NCBI GenBank assembly: GCA_037447605.1
Contig: CM074810.1
Location: 1,130,787 to 1,194,786, forward strand
Direction of reading: 5' to 3'
Length of the DNA: 64,000 nucleotides
From: Zygnema circumcarinatum
Taxonomy: Eukaryota > Streptophyta > Zygnematophyceae > Zygnematales > Zygnemataceae
Shown: positions 36,439 through 50,100 of the stretch, piece by piece
How the letters are laid out: each line of letters begins with the position of its first letter
Numbering within the stretch: position 1 is the stretch's first letter
Notes under the pieces: model-generated
Told to the model about the DNA's origin: nothing
Database searches by the model: none
The model's input: only the letters and a program-made list of their open reading frames with translations
Made by a program: the position numbers and the translations under genes

Positions 36439-39400
36439 CTACTTCTGCCTCGTCCCTTTTCTACCTTTACCAGCCCCACCTTCTGTTTTGCGTTCACCTT
36501 TCTGATTCGCAGCAGAACCAATATCCCCTTCTCCGATGGGGTCAATCTGCTTCCTCTTCTTCTGCCCAGGAACTACCTCATTTCCGACTTCATCAGCAGC
36601 TAATTTTCTTTCCGAAGCCACGCCCATCTCCTTCGCCTCCTCCTCCTTGTTCTGCTTCTGCTTCTTCTTTCTCACTTTCTTCGCATCTTTCAATTCATCT
36701 CTTCCAACGTTCCCATCGTCCTCCATGCCTTGAACTCTCGCCTCACTTACTGAAACCGTTTTTGGCTCTGCGCGACCCCTCTTCTCATCTCCGTCTTCTT
36801 TCTCAGTATCCAATGCCTCCTTTTTCTTCTTCTTCCGTTTTCCAGCCCCCGATTCACCCCCTTCCCTGTTATCAACATGAACGTCCCCTTCATTTGTCGA
36901 CTTGTTAATAACGTTTTCCTTCTGCAATGCGCCCTCCTCTTCCCTTTCTCTCTTCCTTTTCATCTCTTTCCTCTTCTTCTCCAGTCCTCCTACCTCCTTC
37001 CCCGTCCCTGCATGCCTACCTCTCGACTCCGCAGCATCACCTCCATTTCCCTCGCTACCTTTAAGTACCCTCTCTCCCTCTGTCTCCTTCTCCCGCTTCC
37101 CAGGCAACTCTCTTTCCTCGCTGCTTTTCTGTTGCTCCACTTTCCCGTTCCGTTGCTCCTGTTGTTGATGACTCAATTTACTTCTCTTCCCATTTTCATC
37201 TTTATCCTGCACAGGAATCACAGTCCAACCTTAAGCCTTCCAAATTGCCTTAAATCGAGCTAAAAAATTTCATCATGCCTTCACTACTCCCATACTCCCT
37301 TAAGTACACGAACGGAAGTTCATCTTTCTGCCCTTTTTATCCCCGCAATCCCAGCACTTATGAGGTCTACGATCAAACAAACCATTTATGCTTTCCAGAT
37401 AAACAAACCCTCTTCAACTTGTTCACCTTTGTTTGATCAAAGCGCTCTACAGAAAACGAGCAGATGCATAGTGTGACTCCAAAGAAAAGTAGCCCAGGTA
37501 ACTGACATGATTCGATGTTCACTACATTTTTTATACATAAACATACTTAACACTGCAAGTAACAAAGGTGATATGATTCAATAGTTCTCTGACAAATGTG
37601 AGTTCCCCAAAAGCGGTCCTTTGTCTCCAACGTGGTTATCTTCTGTTTCCAGAAATGCACGAAAGACTGCTTCAAACTGTTCCTTTAAAGGGAGAACTGC
37701 TATTGCATCTTATGGCTCACCTTCTCTCCTTCCCTCTTTTCCCTCTTTTTCCCTCGTAGTGATGGCTCGCCTGCTTCTTCACGAGGAGGCTGAGAGATAT
37801 GTACGGCTGAGTCCTCTGTCATGCGGAAGTGACAGAAAATGAGGTCTAGATAATAGCCCGTCGTTAAACCAGGCAAGCCATTATGGTGACAAACTTCAAG
37901 AGGTCATTAAAAGACCGAGATTTCTGAATGGGGTTCCTCAATGCTCTATGCACAGAAGCAGGAAGGGAGCAGTCACTGTGCAAGTAACTGACCCAAAAAA
38001 GGTATCTGTAGGACACTGCTAATAACAAGATTACACCAAGCGCCCATTCTGCACTATTCAATGCCATGTACGTCCATTGGCATAATAGAAACCGTATGTC
38101 ACCTTTCAGCTGCGGTCTCGAAAGCTTCGGCCCAAAACTGAACAGGCGAATGCCGCCTACTGAAGGCTCCTCCTTATCTGCGTCTCCATTTGCAGCAACT
38201 TTGCCGGAGACTTTCAGAACATCTGCCGACTCCAAAGATCGCTGCTTCTTTCGTTTCTTCTTCACTGTGAGCCCATTGTCAGGGGCAGTCACCTCCTCCG
38301 GCTGTTCTCTGCTACCCCCTGGCAGAGACTTTGTATTCTCCCCGTCCTCTAAGGAATCATACTCTAACAGAGAGCCAAACGTTTCATCCAGGTGCCGGTG
38401 TAGCATATCTTGGGTCTGAGCAGGTCAGCAAAGCAAGAAGAGAAGTTGCTCAAAGGAGGACTTCATAGCTACAACAATCAGTGTCTCAAATGTAAGTGTG
38501 TTGCCTCGTTCTTGAAGAAACTCAAGGCTCCACTTCAATAAACTACTGGGTCCCAGTTAAATGGTCGGAAACTGCCACTGAATGGCTATGCCAAAGAGCA
38601 AATGGGTCTTGACGACAATCTCTAAATAAAGGTAACAGCTTCTCACCCGTATCTGGTAGTGAGCAAGTTCTGGGTCCTCATCGCTGCTGTCTCCGAGTCT
38701 CCTTTTTGATTTGGTGGTTGACTTGGATGCTCCACGGATCTTCCTTTTCCTGCTACGCCCATAAACACAGTCAGCTTGAAAATCTCCAAAGATGCTGTGG
38801 AAGACGATTGCGAGTGACCACAAGACCCCAAGGTTGCAAGTGGCTCTTAAGAATAAAATGCAGAACACAAGCTTCAAAGCAAGCAAGCTGCAATGGAGTC
38901 GCAAATTGCAAAAAAAATCCACACTATAGTATAACTATCCACTATATCCACTACACACAGACACAGACTTAAGATAGAAATAGAAAAACCTCCAGCTCTA
39001 ATAGGGCATTGCAAAGTGCTTAGAGAACAAAATAGTGAACTGAGAGAGGGCAATGAAGTTGAATTCAACAGCTTGATCTACTGTCACGGCTATTGATATG
39101 ACGAGCGAACCTCCTCAGATGCAGATATTTCGTAGGTGGGGCCTAATAACAATAAACAGAACTGGACCATTTACGTAACTAGAAACCCGTTTGCCAAAAA
39201 GTAAATGTCATTTCATGAAAGAGCAATAATGTGAATGATGCCCCATAATTCACTCTAAAAAGAAGAAAGGGTTTTCTGCAGTGCAACCTTGGTTCAATGC
39301 TTGTGGACCTGTGCATTGAAATGTGACAAAACACCCCCCCCAGCTTCTTGGGAGCCAATCATCGGCTGCCAACCAGCTCCAAGTGGACCTGTGACCTTGA

Positions 39401-39931
39401 CAATACCTACATGAAAGGAGCTCCTGGTAAGGTCAAATTAACCTGCTCTACAACGACCGCGCACATCTCGAATGAAGCATTCTTCAAGCAAAAGAGAACC
39501 TCTCACCTTTTGGCCGAGTCGACAGCCCCCTGCATTACGGTTTCGGAATCGACAACCACTGAACGCAGCGCTGCCATCAGGGCCGCATCATCTTCAGAGG
39601 TGGAAGCAGACATTTTCTTCCTCCGCTTGTACAGGTGAACTCCCAAACTCTTCGTATCCTCTGCAAGAGGATCCTCACCGGAGGCTGCCTTCTCCAAGCT
39701 CAGTTTCTTCAGCTTGCTCGGCCTCACCTTCCCCCTGAGGTGCCCCTTCGCAGAGACCTTAAAAACGCCTCGTGGCGTAGCCACAGCTTTGTCTCCCGTC
39801 ACCTTCTTCCGAGATGCTGCTGCCAGCTCCCTAGCAGCCTCCTTCTTCTCCTGCAAGGCCGTCTTGGCGCGGCTCTGCCGCACCTTCTCCCGCTGCTTGC
39901 GGAACTTGCCGCTTTTGCGCCGAGCAGCCAT
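36439..39931 (-). CDS. Lys-rich, probably nuclear/nucleolar protein of unknown function
   Basis: Five minus-strand exons (39931-39507, 38749-38647, 38415-38103, 37806-37721, 37206-36439) give 564 aa with consistent phases. I do not recognise the family. The N-terminal 140 residues look most conserved in style: MAARRKSGKFRKQREKVRQS, GVFKVSAKGHLRGKVRPSK, and DTKSLGVHLYKRRKKMS, with an acidic tail. The middle has HRHLDETFGSLLEYDSLEDG and FSFGPKLSRPQLK. The last 256 residues are an extreme Lys/Glu/Arg run with many KKKRKK-like nuclear localisation signals. Such composition is common among ribosome-biogenesis and nucleolar proteins, which is inference only. The small fourth exon and the second exon are supported mainly by phase and splice sites. 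It is divergent to VTI1. Confidence 0.65.
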
Positions 39932-40490
39932 GGCTGCGGCTCTGCAGGAGAGGCGCAGGAGAGGAGGGAGAGGCCGCCCCGCGCACGGCCATGGCGACCA
40001 TTGCCCTCTGGAGACGCCCTTTCTCCTTGCAGGGCTCAGATGGAGCCATGGTGCCAGCCACCCTCGATATGCATATCGCAGCCGATATATCGGACATTTC
40101 AATATTAAGGTATATCTCAATATACCAGGAGCGATATATTGAGGTATTTACGATATCGTACAGCGGTTTTGGGACACTGTACGGACAACGAGCCTTCTTG
40201 GAAACTTCTTGAGCTTCCCCCTCCCTGGAAGGCAACTCAACCTCCGGCTTTACAGTTGCAGACTTCGCCTGAAGTGGGAGAGAGAGAGAGCGAGAGAGAG
40301 AGGTGAATGGGAGGGAGGGAGGGAGGGAGGCTTCTTTAAGGACAGTTTCCCATAAGGCTGTCCAGGAGGCCTTTTTTTTGTCAGTCATTTTTGGGAGCAA
40401 AAGTAGCAAGTCTTCTGAAGGAAAAGGAAGTGGCATTGATCTCATTGGTCTTCTGAAGGTCTTGCTCGTTTTTTAGCGTCGAGGAACAAA
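39932..40490. promoter_or_regulatory. Putative bidirectional promoter, Lys-rich gene/VTI1
   Basis: Only 559 bp separate two outward-facing start codons. The region contains a degenerate ATATCG/GATAT tract (about 40066-40165), GA repeats, and GGGAGGGAGGGAGGGA at 40311-40330. It has no TATA box in an obvious position on either side. Confidence 0.55.
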
Positions 40491-42353
40491 ATGAGTGAGA
40501 TGTTTGAAAATTATGAGCGGCAGTATTGTGAGCTGTCCACTAGCCTCTCCAGGAAGAGCGCGAATGTGGCCGTCTTGAACGGAGGTAAGAGATGCCTCCT
40601 CGTGGCCTGACTGAGAGGGATTGGGAGTAGGAGGCAGGGAAATGTGGAGGTGAAAGGGCATTCAAGAACTGGGGAAGGGTTGGAGTGGGATTAGTGTGAA
40701 GGGACAAACATGATAACACTTTCATTTGTATTACTCTCTCAGAGTATGCATGTGTTGAGTTCAAAAAATTGTAACTGGACTTGCTGGTGTACAGAGCAAA
40801 AGAAGCAGAAAATACAAGATCTGAAAAAAGGCTTGGAGGAGGCCGAATCACTGGTAAGGCAATCTCATACCGTCTTTGAAGATGCTAAGTCAAAGTCGTA
40901 TAATCGTATGTGATAGAGGAAATGAATATTCTAATGCCTGTGTCTGCAAAAACTACACAGTTCCAAGGTTTTTGTTCTACAGTGACTGTCACCGAACTTG
41001 CATTTCCCTTCGCAAGAGTTTGGCCTTCAAAGCTTCGAATTCTTTTGGGTGGCTTTAGCTGAAATAAGGGGAGTGAACTTTTTCACTCGTCATATTCAGC
41101 TTTACTATCGTTTGAAATGGAACTGGTTTCGAGGCAGGTCGTAGAGACTTATTGCCCTCTCTAGTTGAAAGGTTCTAGTCCCTACTGTTACAAACGTAGG
41201 GAACACGTAAGTCTTTTGTCCAACTTAGGGAGCATACGGCATCTCTATTCTGGATGAGGCAGACTGTTAATGGAAAAGGTGATGGTTAGACGGAGAACTA
41301 AGGGCTGGTATGTGACTTTCTGTTGCGTAGATTCGTCGCATGGACTTAGAGGCCAGAAACTTGCCTCCTTCACAAAAAGCTACTCTTCTTGGCAAGCTTC
41401 GGGAGTATAAAGCGGACTTGAACAATCTCAAGCGGGAAGTCAAAAAGTCATCCGCAGACGGCACAGCAGAGCGAGATGAGCTGCTGGAATCAGGTCTTGG
41501 TACGGAACTCACGGTAAGTTGAATTGCAACAAGATTGTGGTGCAGGCAATAAGATAGGTGATGTTGATGTTATGAAACATCTCTTCCTGCAGATGACCGT
41601 GTAAGCCAGTTTGATCAATGTATTTATTGTTTGCATGTCATTTTATCATAATACTTGTGCATTCGCAAATTGCACAATCTGTTTCTTTTTATTGCTGTCG
41701 AAAGGTGTGGCCTCGTAGTTATTGAATTGCAAATTGGTTTGAAATGCTTGTGCAGACTTCAGCAGACCAAAGGACAAGGCTGTTGGCGAATACATCGCGA
41801 TTGAATGACTCAGGTGACCGCATTCGAGATGGCCGGCGTGCCCTTCTGGAGACTGAGGAGCTTGGGGTGTCCATCTTGCAAGATCTGCATCAGCAACGGC
41901 AAACTCTTCTGCATGCCAGAGAATCGGTATGTTCCAGTTTACTTAAAGAAGAAGCATGGGGAGGGCAACTTTCAGTGGCCAAACATCATGCTCACCCTGA
42001 AATTCCTCGAATCATAAGATGAGAAGAGGCCATGAATGTTTCGGTGCTCAAATGACATGCATGGGAAGGGGGAAACTGCCATGTTCTTCAGTGCGATATG
42101 ATTTTGCTACCTAACTTCTGTTTGTCTACATTGATTGTCCTCGAACCGTTCAATAATGGGTTGTTGCTTTGGAAATTGGTGGCTCCTGCAGCTGCATGGT
42201 GTTGACGAGAATATTGGGAAAAGCCGACAAATTCTGAACTCCATGGTTCGACACATCAATCGAAACAGGTGGATTTTGGCCGGCATTATAGTGATCCTGC
42301 TGCTGGCAATAGGCTTGGTGCTGTATGCAAAGCTGGGGGGTCGGAGATCATAA
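40491..42353 (+). CDS. VTI1: Qb-SNARE VTI1
   Basis: Five exons (40491-40584, 40795-40853, 41331-41513, 41756-41926, 42192-42353) give 222 aa, the usual VTI1 length. The N-terminal helical domain starts MSEMFENYERQYCELSTSLS and continues RRMDLEARNLPPSQKATLLG and KLREYKADLNNLKREVKKSS. The SNARE motif covers DQRTRLLANTSRLNDSGDRI to LQDLHQQRQTLLHARESLHG; the Gln before Arg in LHQQR is the likely central-layer residue. A single C-terminal membrane anchor (WILAGIIVILLLAIGLVLY) ends the protein. VTI1 works in vesicle fusion between trans-Golgi, prevacuolar compartment and vacuole. All introns are GT-AG and phases match. Confidence 0.96.
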
Positions 42354-43820
42354 TGACTTCACGGCCGTTAAGATGCCAATATGAGGAAGGCCACATATGC
42401 CTTGATTCAACTGCAGTTGGTTACCCCGCAGATATTCTGTTTACCTATTTTTTGGGGTCCTACTGTTTGGATTGGCTGGAAGCAGCATTTATTGAGAATG
42501 TGCTACCACTGGGGGATCATGACTAGTTAGAGAGGCAGATGCAGTGTGAGGATTGAAGGGCAGGGGACTCGAGCTCAGACAGAGAGGCCAACTAGATCTA
42601 TGTCAGACTCATTTCTTCTGTATATGTACATGTATTAGGGCGGTTGGCTAGTGGGTTTAACAGCAGCTTCTTCAGCTTACTCTCGTCTCCAGAACTGTAT
42701 GACAATGAGACCAATCATGTTCTGAATGGGAGCTGACCTGAACAGCCGGTGAATTGTCTGCTTCTCGGTTTCACAATGCTTGGTTGGTTTGCCCAAACTC
42801 TGCGTTTTCAGTACGCATTCAATGGCGACGGTTAGCAAACTATGTGATGGTATGAGTTTGCTTGACATGCGCGTCCGATGCATCGTCTCCACACGTTGCT
42901 GGCTCATGGGAGGTGGTGCTTCTGCCCCTGTCAATTACTGTCTGCGCGTGGCCTTAGCGGAGGCATTGGATGATACGCTGCCGCGTCCGCCTGTCCCATC
43001 CCATCCCATCCATGTCATGTGCCGCACAGGCAGGCAGAGATCCGTCCATCAGCAACGCGTTGAGAAGCACGCAAGGACGGCCTTTTGTGCCGTTGGATGA
43101 ACGCACTCAGCGGCGAGCGCATCCCCACCGTCCGTGCGAGGACGCATCGACGGTTGGCTTAAAATGAGACCTACAATATACAAAGCAGCTCGGCTCCCAT
43201 TGTTGTCTACGAGGAGGGCTGGAGGAGCAACGCATTCCAATACTGTACCGAAATAAGACAAGACAAGACAAGACTGTCTCAGAAGCACACTCCTTCCGAC
43301 ATACGAGATTCAAGATGTTGCAGAAAGCACTGCTATCTCTATTTACTTCAAGAGCAAGCCTTCATTTCAAATGTTAGGGGTTTTCTTTTCTTTATAAAAC
43401 TAAATCATAACTTGTGTCAAGGATACTCCTCCAACCGGCTTACAAGTCATACATTGACATGACCAATCATCTATTCAGCACTGACTGGCCCTGCTTTGTC
43501 AAAGAGCAGACTCTCCAATCTACTCCTAACTACCTAAAATCTCTCGCTCCCGCTCCAGGGCAGTACTAGCCTGAAAATACTACCCTGAAAAAATCATTTA
43601 AAACCCTAACTAGCTGCGGTTCTTAAGGGTAAGAGCCATTTTAGCATACCCCCTTAACCACAGCCGGCCGTGCCATGCCGCTTCAAATAGAAATCTAACC
43701 TCCTTCAAAACTGGCTTAACCCAGCGTAAGCAATGTCTGTGCCTACTCAGCCACATTTCAGTGCTCCCAAATTTCTGCAACTACTAGTCCCGTGTCAGGT
43801 TGGCTCCCACACTAAAAAAA
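42354..43820. other. Intergenic region VTI1/BAC1 (convergent)
   Basis: Both neighbours end here. No gene was recognised. A CATCCCATC-rich stretch and a GCCGTTGGATGAACGC motif occur near 43000-43105, and ACAAGACAAGACAAGAC near 43255-43272. The rest is AT-rich non-coding DNA with 3' UTRs. Confidence 0.5.
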
Positions 43821-46545
43821 TTACGATTCTGTCCCTGCCTCGGACACTGACATGCTTGGCCCGACTCCTAATAGTCGAGCCGTAAGCTCCCACGCTACAA
43901 TAGCGGCTGCATTAGCAGGAAATGCTCGAGCAAGCGTTGGTCCAAGGCCAGCATAAAGCCCTCGAAGTCCAGCTTCCTTGTAAAGCTGCGGGCAACCAAA
44001 TGATAAGGGAAACAATAAGAAAAAAGACATAAAGCAGAACCCCACTCTTGTTCAAGGAAAATTGGAGCCTGCAGCTAGACTTTTTCGTGCTCTCTCGCAG
44101 GGCTGAATGCTCAGCAGAATGCTCAGGAAGGGATTTACACGTGAGATCGTTATTCTGCTCTGATCAAAACCACGAAAGGGGAGATGAAGAAAAGTAGAGT
44201 TCGCCCCTGTCAGACGAGGAAGGGGCAGGGTAGCCCACCGCATGCAGTAGCTGCAAGATGCTTTCTTTAGAGGGTTGCCCTTTTCCAGTCTGTATTCTCG
44301 TCTTCACAACGTCCAACGGAAGCACTGCCACCCAGAACTGCCCACAGATGCTCCCGTCAGCAGTGCCCATCTTGTAAAGAATACTGCGAGTCCAAAATAT
44401 GGAGTCGACTAGGAATAGCCATCAGGATTAGCTAGAGGTGGTGATGCTTGGTCCTGACCTAATAAACCAGTGAAAAAGCATAACTTCAACTTGAAATATA
44501 CCTTAAAAACCTTAGCTGCCCCAAAGACCTGCAGCAATCCACACATCAGGCATAGCGGTAGACTTGAAGTCATACTCTACTCCAATTTCATTCCCCCATT
44601 CTTACAGTAAGGCTGCCTCATCTTGCCCTCCACTCACCGCGACTCCTGCGCATCCACCGCTCACAACTCCCGTTCCCACTTCCACCAAAGCCTTTCGTTT
44701 GAAATCTTTCTGGCTGTCAAGGGTCCCTCCCAAAGTTTGCAGCATACGAAAGCGAATACATTCATACGTGGTAAAAAATATGGTATTCCCGACTGATTCT
44801 CGAATTGCAGTGGCCTTCAAACCCCGAAACAGGCCACGAACCTGCACAATGCCAGCAGAAGCTAAACTAATTAATTATGCTTGAATTGCTGGTCAATCTA
44901 CGTACGATACATTATAGGCAGCCTTCAGGAATACTTTAAAGTCGCCATGTATGGTTTCAACATACCCCCTCTTGATGAAATGTTTTCCTTACGACATCCC
45001 ATGGCCCACTATAAAACCGTCCATCAGCAACCGACGAGTTCCCCTTCACCTGAACCTGCAAGCGACACTGCATTTCGGAGAAGCTTTCCCACCATGCCCA
45101 CCACTACTTAGTACAGCTCTTGTACATTCTCAATAACAAGTCTGAACAAGAGAGTAGTGCCTACGTTGAGTAGCTGTATGTGCAAACTCACCTTGACCAG
45201 TTCTGTAGGGCATAAAACTGCGCTAACTCCTGCTCCGGCTGTTGCTGCTGCCAGAATGGTTGTGGAGAGCTCAGGCGAGTACCTACCTCCACCCTGCAAT
45301 GGACCTCCAGGTGAGACATGTCATATTCTTCCCCTCTTTGGAAATCCTCCATTGGAAACGGCACAGGCATTGATCTGTAAAACTTCAACATTTGGAAAAT
45401 CCTGAGCAAACACTGCAGGCATATTGTAGTCTGGAAAGAGTCTCTGACATACGAATAAAAATGAAGAGCTACTTTATGGAGAGGAAGTAACCACCTGCAG
45501 AGCAACTTTGACTTGTGTGTACACTCCCAACAGCAATGAGCTTTCCACTGCGACGCCCAAGAATGAAGAAGTAGCACCTTTGTACAAACCCTTTACCTGG
45601 AACACCCCACTCACCATGTACCCAGGGAGTAGAAGTAAGGAGTGGAAAGTCCTGAAGCAATTAATCGACATCATCAACTGCTTAATAAATTCGAATGGAA
45701 ATGCAGCCAGCTTCACGCAAGGATCTACAAAGCTCCATAATCCATTGCCTATTCGAGATGATGCTTAAGAATAGCATGTAAAGGAATGTAGCTCAGTACC
45801 CCTTCCGTCTGGAGGATGCGGCTCGTGCAATGAAGAGCCCCTCGATATCGCTCTGCATGCACTGCTGTGTTTTGTGTTTGGAGATGGACCTACACGAACC
45901 ATAAACACCAACCTTAAAGCCCCTTCAAAGCACAAAATTGCCAAATGGCTTCTGGATGACTAAGGACTTTGCCTATTATTCCTGTAGTTAAGTGATTCGT
46001 GGGTTGCCATACGGTGCTTGTATGAGGATGCTTGGAAAACAGGCAAGCACACAAAAGGATGTAGTGACATATTTAAAGCATGTCTATAACCTGTGGCAAT
46101 GGCCAAATGTTTAATCTCAATAGTTCAAGGGCTCAAGGGTTGGGCAAAGATTAGGAAGTATAAAATAACTGAATGCTTGACCAAATGCACGATATCCTGC
46201 ATTTTCCCTTTGCATTGCACCATTGGTATTCCTACATGAATGCCTGGCCAATCGGTTTTCTGTAAACGCTTTGTAACCTTCTTGCAGCAATGTACGACTC
46301 GTTGTCAGCTAAGGAATAAGAGATGAGAGGCGAGAAGACAAAAATGAAAAGCCCACAACTTATTTGAGTGACTGAAATGCGTTACGAAGCGTAGGAAGGA
46401 GAGAATCGTCGTGAATTGCTAAATAAATGTAGGGATGTTTAACACACACCTTAACTGTGTCAAACGGATGTCCCGCCAATACCATTGTAACTCCTGACAC
46501 CAATCCTGCAAAATAATCTTTTGCAGCATCGCTCACACCCCCCAT
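43821..46545 (-). CDS. BAC1: Mitochondrial basic amino acid carrier (BAC1-like, SLC25 family)
   Basis: Eight minus-strand exons, all phase 0 (46545-46450, 45889-45800, 45596-45495, 45293-45192, 45067-44966, 44841-44638, 44337-44239, 43985-43821), give 319 aa. The three carrier signatures are visible: HPFDTVK (residues 26-32), CPTELVK (124-130) and LPLDVVK (238-244). Other family text includes HCTSRILQTEGVKGLYKGAT, SAVLCPTELVKCRLQVQ, GLFRGLKATAIRESVGN and RAFPANAAAIVAWELTARLL. This closely follows Arabidopsis BAC1, which exchanges arginine, ornithine, lysine and histidine across the mitochondrial inner membrane. No cleavable presequence is expected. Exons fall neatly between helix pairs. Confidence 0.95.
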
Positions 46546-47137
46546 TCTCCTCCACCAACGTCTTGCGTCTCAAGAGCACAGAATGAGTATTGAAGCTGGA
46601 GATAACTTTCTAGAGTACAATGCGTTCATAGGCACTGCAATAACTTCGCTGCTAATTGACCTCACAGGCTGAAAAATCGTCGGCTCCCTCTTTGTCCACC
46701 TCAATTGCTTGCAAAACAGCCATCACCGAGAGCTAGTAATTCTGCTTGCCAGCTCTCATCAATCAGAACGGTTCCTTCTATATGTTCTATGACATGCTCG
46801 TTTCTGCTGCTACTACAATGGTGCCTCTGCCAACTGGCCCATTGAGCTTGCTGCTCCGTCCGCAAGTATGTCTGCGAGCGTGAGCACATCCACTAGTGCT
46901 CCCAATCTCAGCCATCACACGCATTCTCTCCCAGCTGCTGAGCTCAGAAGCATTTTCCAGAGACGCAGCTGCAGGTGCGTGGATTCTTAAAACTCTCCTC
47001 TCCTCTCCTAGATTCCGTGCGCAGCGTTTGAACTTTCAAGATAGGAACGAAGCGCCTCTTCCGCAAAATATCTGTAAAGCGGCGCCCTGCGAAAGTTGAG
47101 CAGAAGCAGGGAGAGATTTGCAGCCTTCTTGCGCGCG
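46546..47137. promoter_or_regulatory. Divergent intergenic region BAC1/unrecognised gene
   Basis: Two outward-facing start codons are 592 bp apart. No repeat tract comparable to those near 40 kb is present. CTCTCCTCTCCT pyrimidine runs near 46995 may belong to the plus-strand gene's initiator region. Confidence 0.4.
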
Positions 47138-50100
47138 ATGGCTGCAGCGAGCCGATGCCTATCATCATGTTCTCTTACTGCTCGCTTTTATTCTCCGGAT
47201 TCCTCCTTGACAGTTGGCTCTTGTAGGCCTGGGAGTAGTTTGGGAGCTAACTCTTGCTCCATTCGCCAGGGTCTGACGCAAGCGCTAGAACGGCCGTGTC
47301 GGCATCTCATGGCAGGATGCGGCAAAATGCACACTGACTTTGTCCGGGGAAGTTTTGCTGATTTTGAATCATTGTGTGCTCAAAGTGGAAGCAAGAGATG
47401 TCTGCTGCTTGGGCCATCCTTGCGACGCTCTTCAAAGGGAGCCACTAAAGCAATGGTAGGATTTGGGAGACCCGGAAAAGGTCCAGCTGATATCATGAAG
47501 AAAATGCCATCCTCACTGTCTCCTCCGGGTCTTGGGCAATTTCGCCCTCCAAATTTGCCAGGTCAGTGTGAAAGCTTCTGCCTCTGGTTGTTTCGCCCAT
47601 TTTGTAAGCATATACAGGAATCCATTACCGTGAGGGCTCCTTGTAAATAAACTGTAGACGCCTTTGTTGAAAGGCTTCTTTTGATTCTGTATATGCTTTT
47701 CTATGTATTGCCGTTGATGTGTCGCATTGGGCCGCATGACAATCATCATTCGAGTCATTCAATTCCATTTTTTCTATGAGTCCATTCTCGCATGAAAAAT
47801 TGGTCCAATCTCGCATCTACTAAATGAAACCGAAGTTTCTCGAATCGAAGAAACGCTGCATGCTAGTCACACAGAGGGTTATGGCTCTCTCCTTTTGGAG
47901 CTTCTGTGAATATAACTTGGAAATCAACGAGCAAGCTGTTTGGAGAATCGGCCAGTATCAGCATGGACCACCGTCAAACCCTTTGGATAAACACAAATCT
48001 TGCTCTTACTTCCTTTCATTCATTCGCGGCACCACCGATAAGACAAAAATAAGTTCCATTCATTTCCTCACATGTTAAAGGACCAAAGCAACTTCCACCT
48101 CGTTGTCTCGTGCTTTTGCAGGTGAAGACTTGCTTTTTGTAAAGACAGAAGGTAATAACATATTCCTTCTATTTCCTTTTGGTTGCAGTTCCTGGTATGC
48201 GGATGCCACCCAATGATAGTCAGCAGGATCAAGCAAGTATTGAGAAGCAAAAGAGGGTGGAGGCTTTGTTGGAGGTCGTAAGGGAAGCGAAGGGGAGCTG
48301 GCAAGAACGTGCTGCTGCAATAAGGTGAACATTACAGCTGCAGAAACAAAAGAAAGAAAAACTCTCTGACGGGGATTCTGTAGTATTAATTGCATACCGA
48401 CAGACAGCTTCGAGCTCTAACCCTGTATATTTTTCTGCATTTTGTTCAATAAGATGAGAACCCCTTTATTAGTGGACTCTCAGATTGTTTGGAGTCACCA
48501 CACCTGAGAGATCAAGCCTACTAATGTCTACGAACTTACCATGAACGAAGTCAATCACGTTTAAACTTTTAATGGACTACCTATGGGACACAGTGAGGCA
48601 TCTGATCTGGGAAAAAAATTCACCATATGCTTACGTCCCATTAACATGGCTCCAATATCCAACTACTGTCCACTACGACCTAAGTGACCCTGACCTTTAC
48701 TCGTCACAGCGTCTTGTTTTTATGCTTTCGCCGTTCTAGATCATACTTGTCAGAGTGAGAATTATGCATTTGTTCTGTTTTTACGGGTGTGGTTTATGTG
48801 ATGTCATCGTTGTCATAAAAAAAAGCTATTCTGGTGAAAGCAGCAGAACTACTTTAGACGTGGGTTGCATCCGTGTAACAATCTACTGGAAAGAAAAGCC
48901 GAGGAGAGCTACATTTGTCGAGGCCCAGCGGCTTCAGGGTTTAGAGGGTTCATGCAGAGTAGTTCACAAAGGTGGGTTGAAGCATGCAACTTGCAAGCCT
49001 TCATATTTGGAGGGCTTCCATGTTGCTGTGGGAGGCAGAGAGCTGCATCAAGATGGAGGATTCACTACTGAAACACTTTATGAGGCCACCCTTGTATCCT
49101 ATGACAAGCAGACATCCATGGTGGTTGCGTTGCAGGTGAGCCCTAATGATCATAGCTCAAGCTTGAGATGCAACTCAAGGCTGACTTTATCAACATAGAA
49201 TCGCTCTTAGTCTACGCGCACAAATTGGCTAATCTCGATTGTCGTGTGATAAGATTTCTCGGAAGTTTATTTATTCCACTTTCTATTGGTCTCATGTTGG
49301 AACTCAGATAAGCTTGTCCATAACTCTGACGTTCAAGGGTGTCTTCATTGTTTGCATTCTCCTCTCCTTTTAGATACGCCAATTCTTATCATAGAAGATC
49401 GCTCCAATTCTTATTATAGAATATCGCTAAGTTGTGAAAGGCTCCCAGCTATAACGCATCGTGTTTCAAGTGACTTGATCACTCGATAAAATGCAACTTG
49501 TCTTTGAGTAATGAGTTTTCAATGATGTCAATACAGTTTTACGACTCAGTGGCAGCAGCCGGCGCTTCTGAAGACTTGCTAACGCAGATTGGGGAATCAC
49601 AAATTGAGCTCTTGTATCAGCTGCGAACTCTTTCTGGGCAGCAGCGCCGGGTAAGAATGTATCTTATCTATGAGTATTTGCTGACGTATCCGGAAAGGCT
49701 TACTACATATAAAAAGATCTTGCTGACTGTGAGATCCTGCACGGTGAATGGGGCGTAGTATCTCCCAACCAGCAAGGCAGATACTTTAATCGTGCATACG
49801 AAGCAGTATATACCTTTGGTCTATGGCTGCATATACCAGACAGTGGAGATGCGGCGTGCAGCTGTAGCATCTGCTTGTCTGTCAAACAATTTACAAACTG
49901 TTTGGTCTGAGGGGTGGTGCAGAGAGCCGTAGAGTATATGCTGGAGACCGGCCTTAATGTGGACGGTGCCCGTGAGTTAGCCAAAGCTATCAAGGATCAC
50001 GAACGGCGCCCACAAGGGCGTGAGGTGAGGCTCTCTTCCTCTCTGGAGATTCTGCCATCAGAGGACCATGGGGCTATCTTTAAGGAAGGGATGCGTAGGG

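Noticed and set aside
36336-37263. Plus-strand Ser/Phe-rich frames of 65-190 aa
   Set aside because: Antisense shadow of the Lys/Glu-rich last exon of the minus-strand gene.
39635-40142. Plus-strand frames of 142-157 aa
   Set aside because: Antisense of the first exon of the Lys-rich gene.
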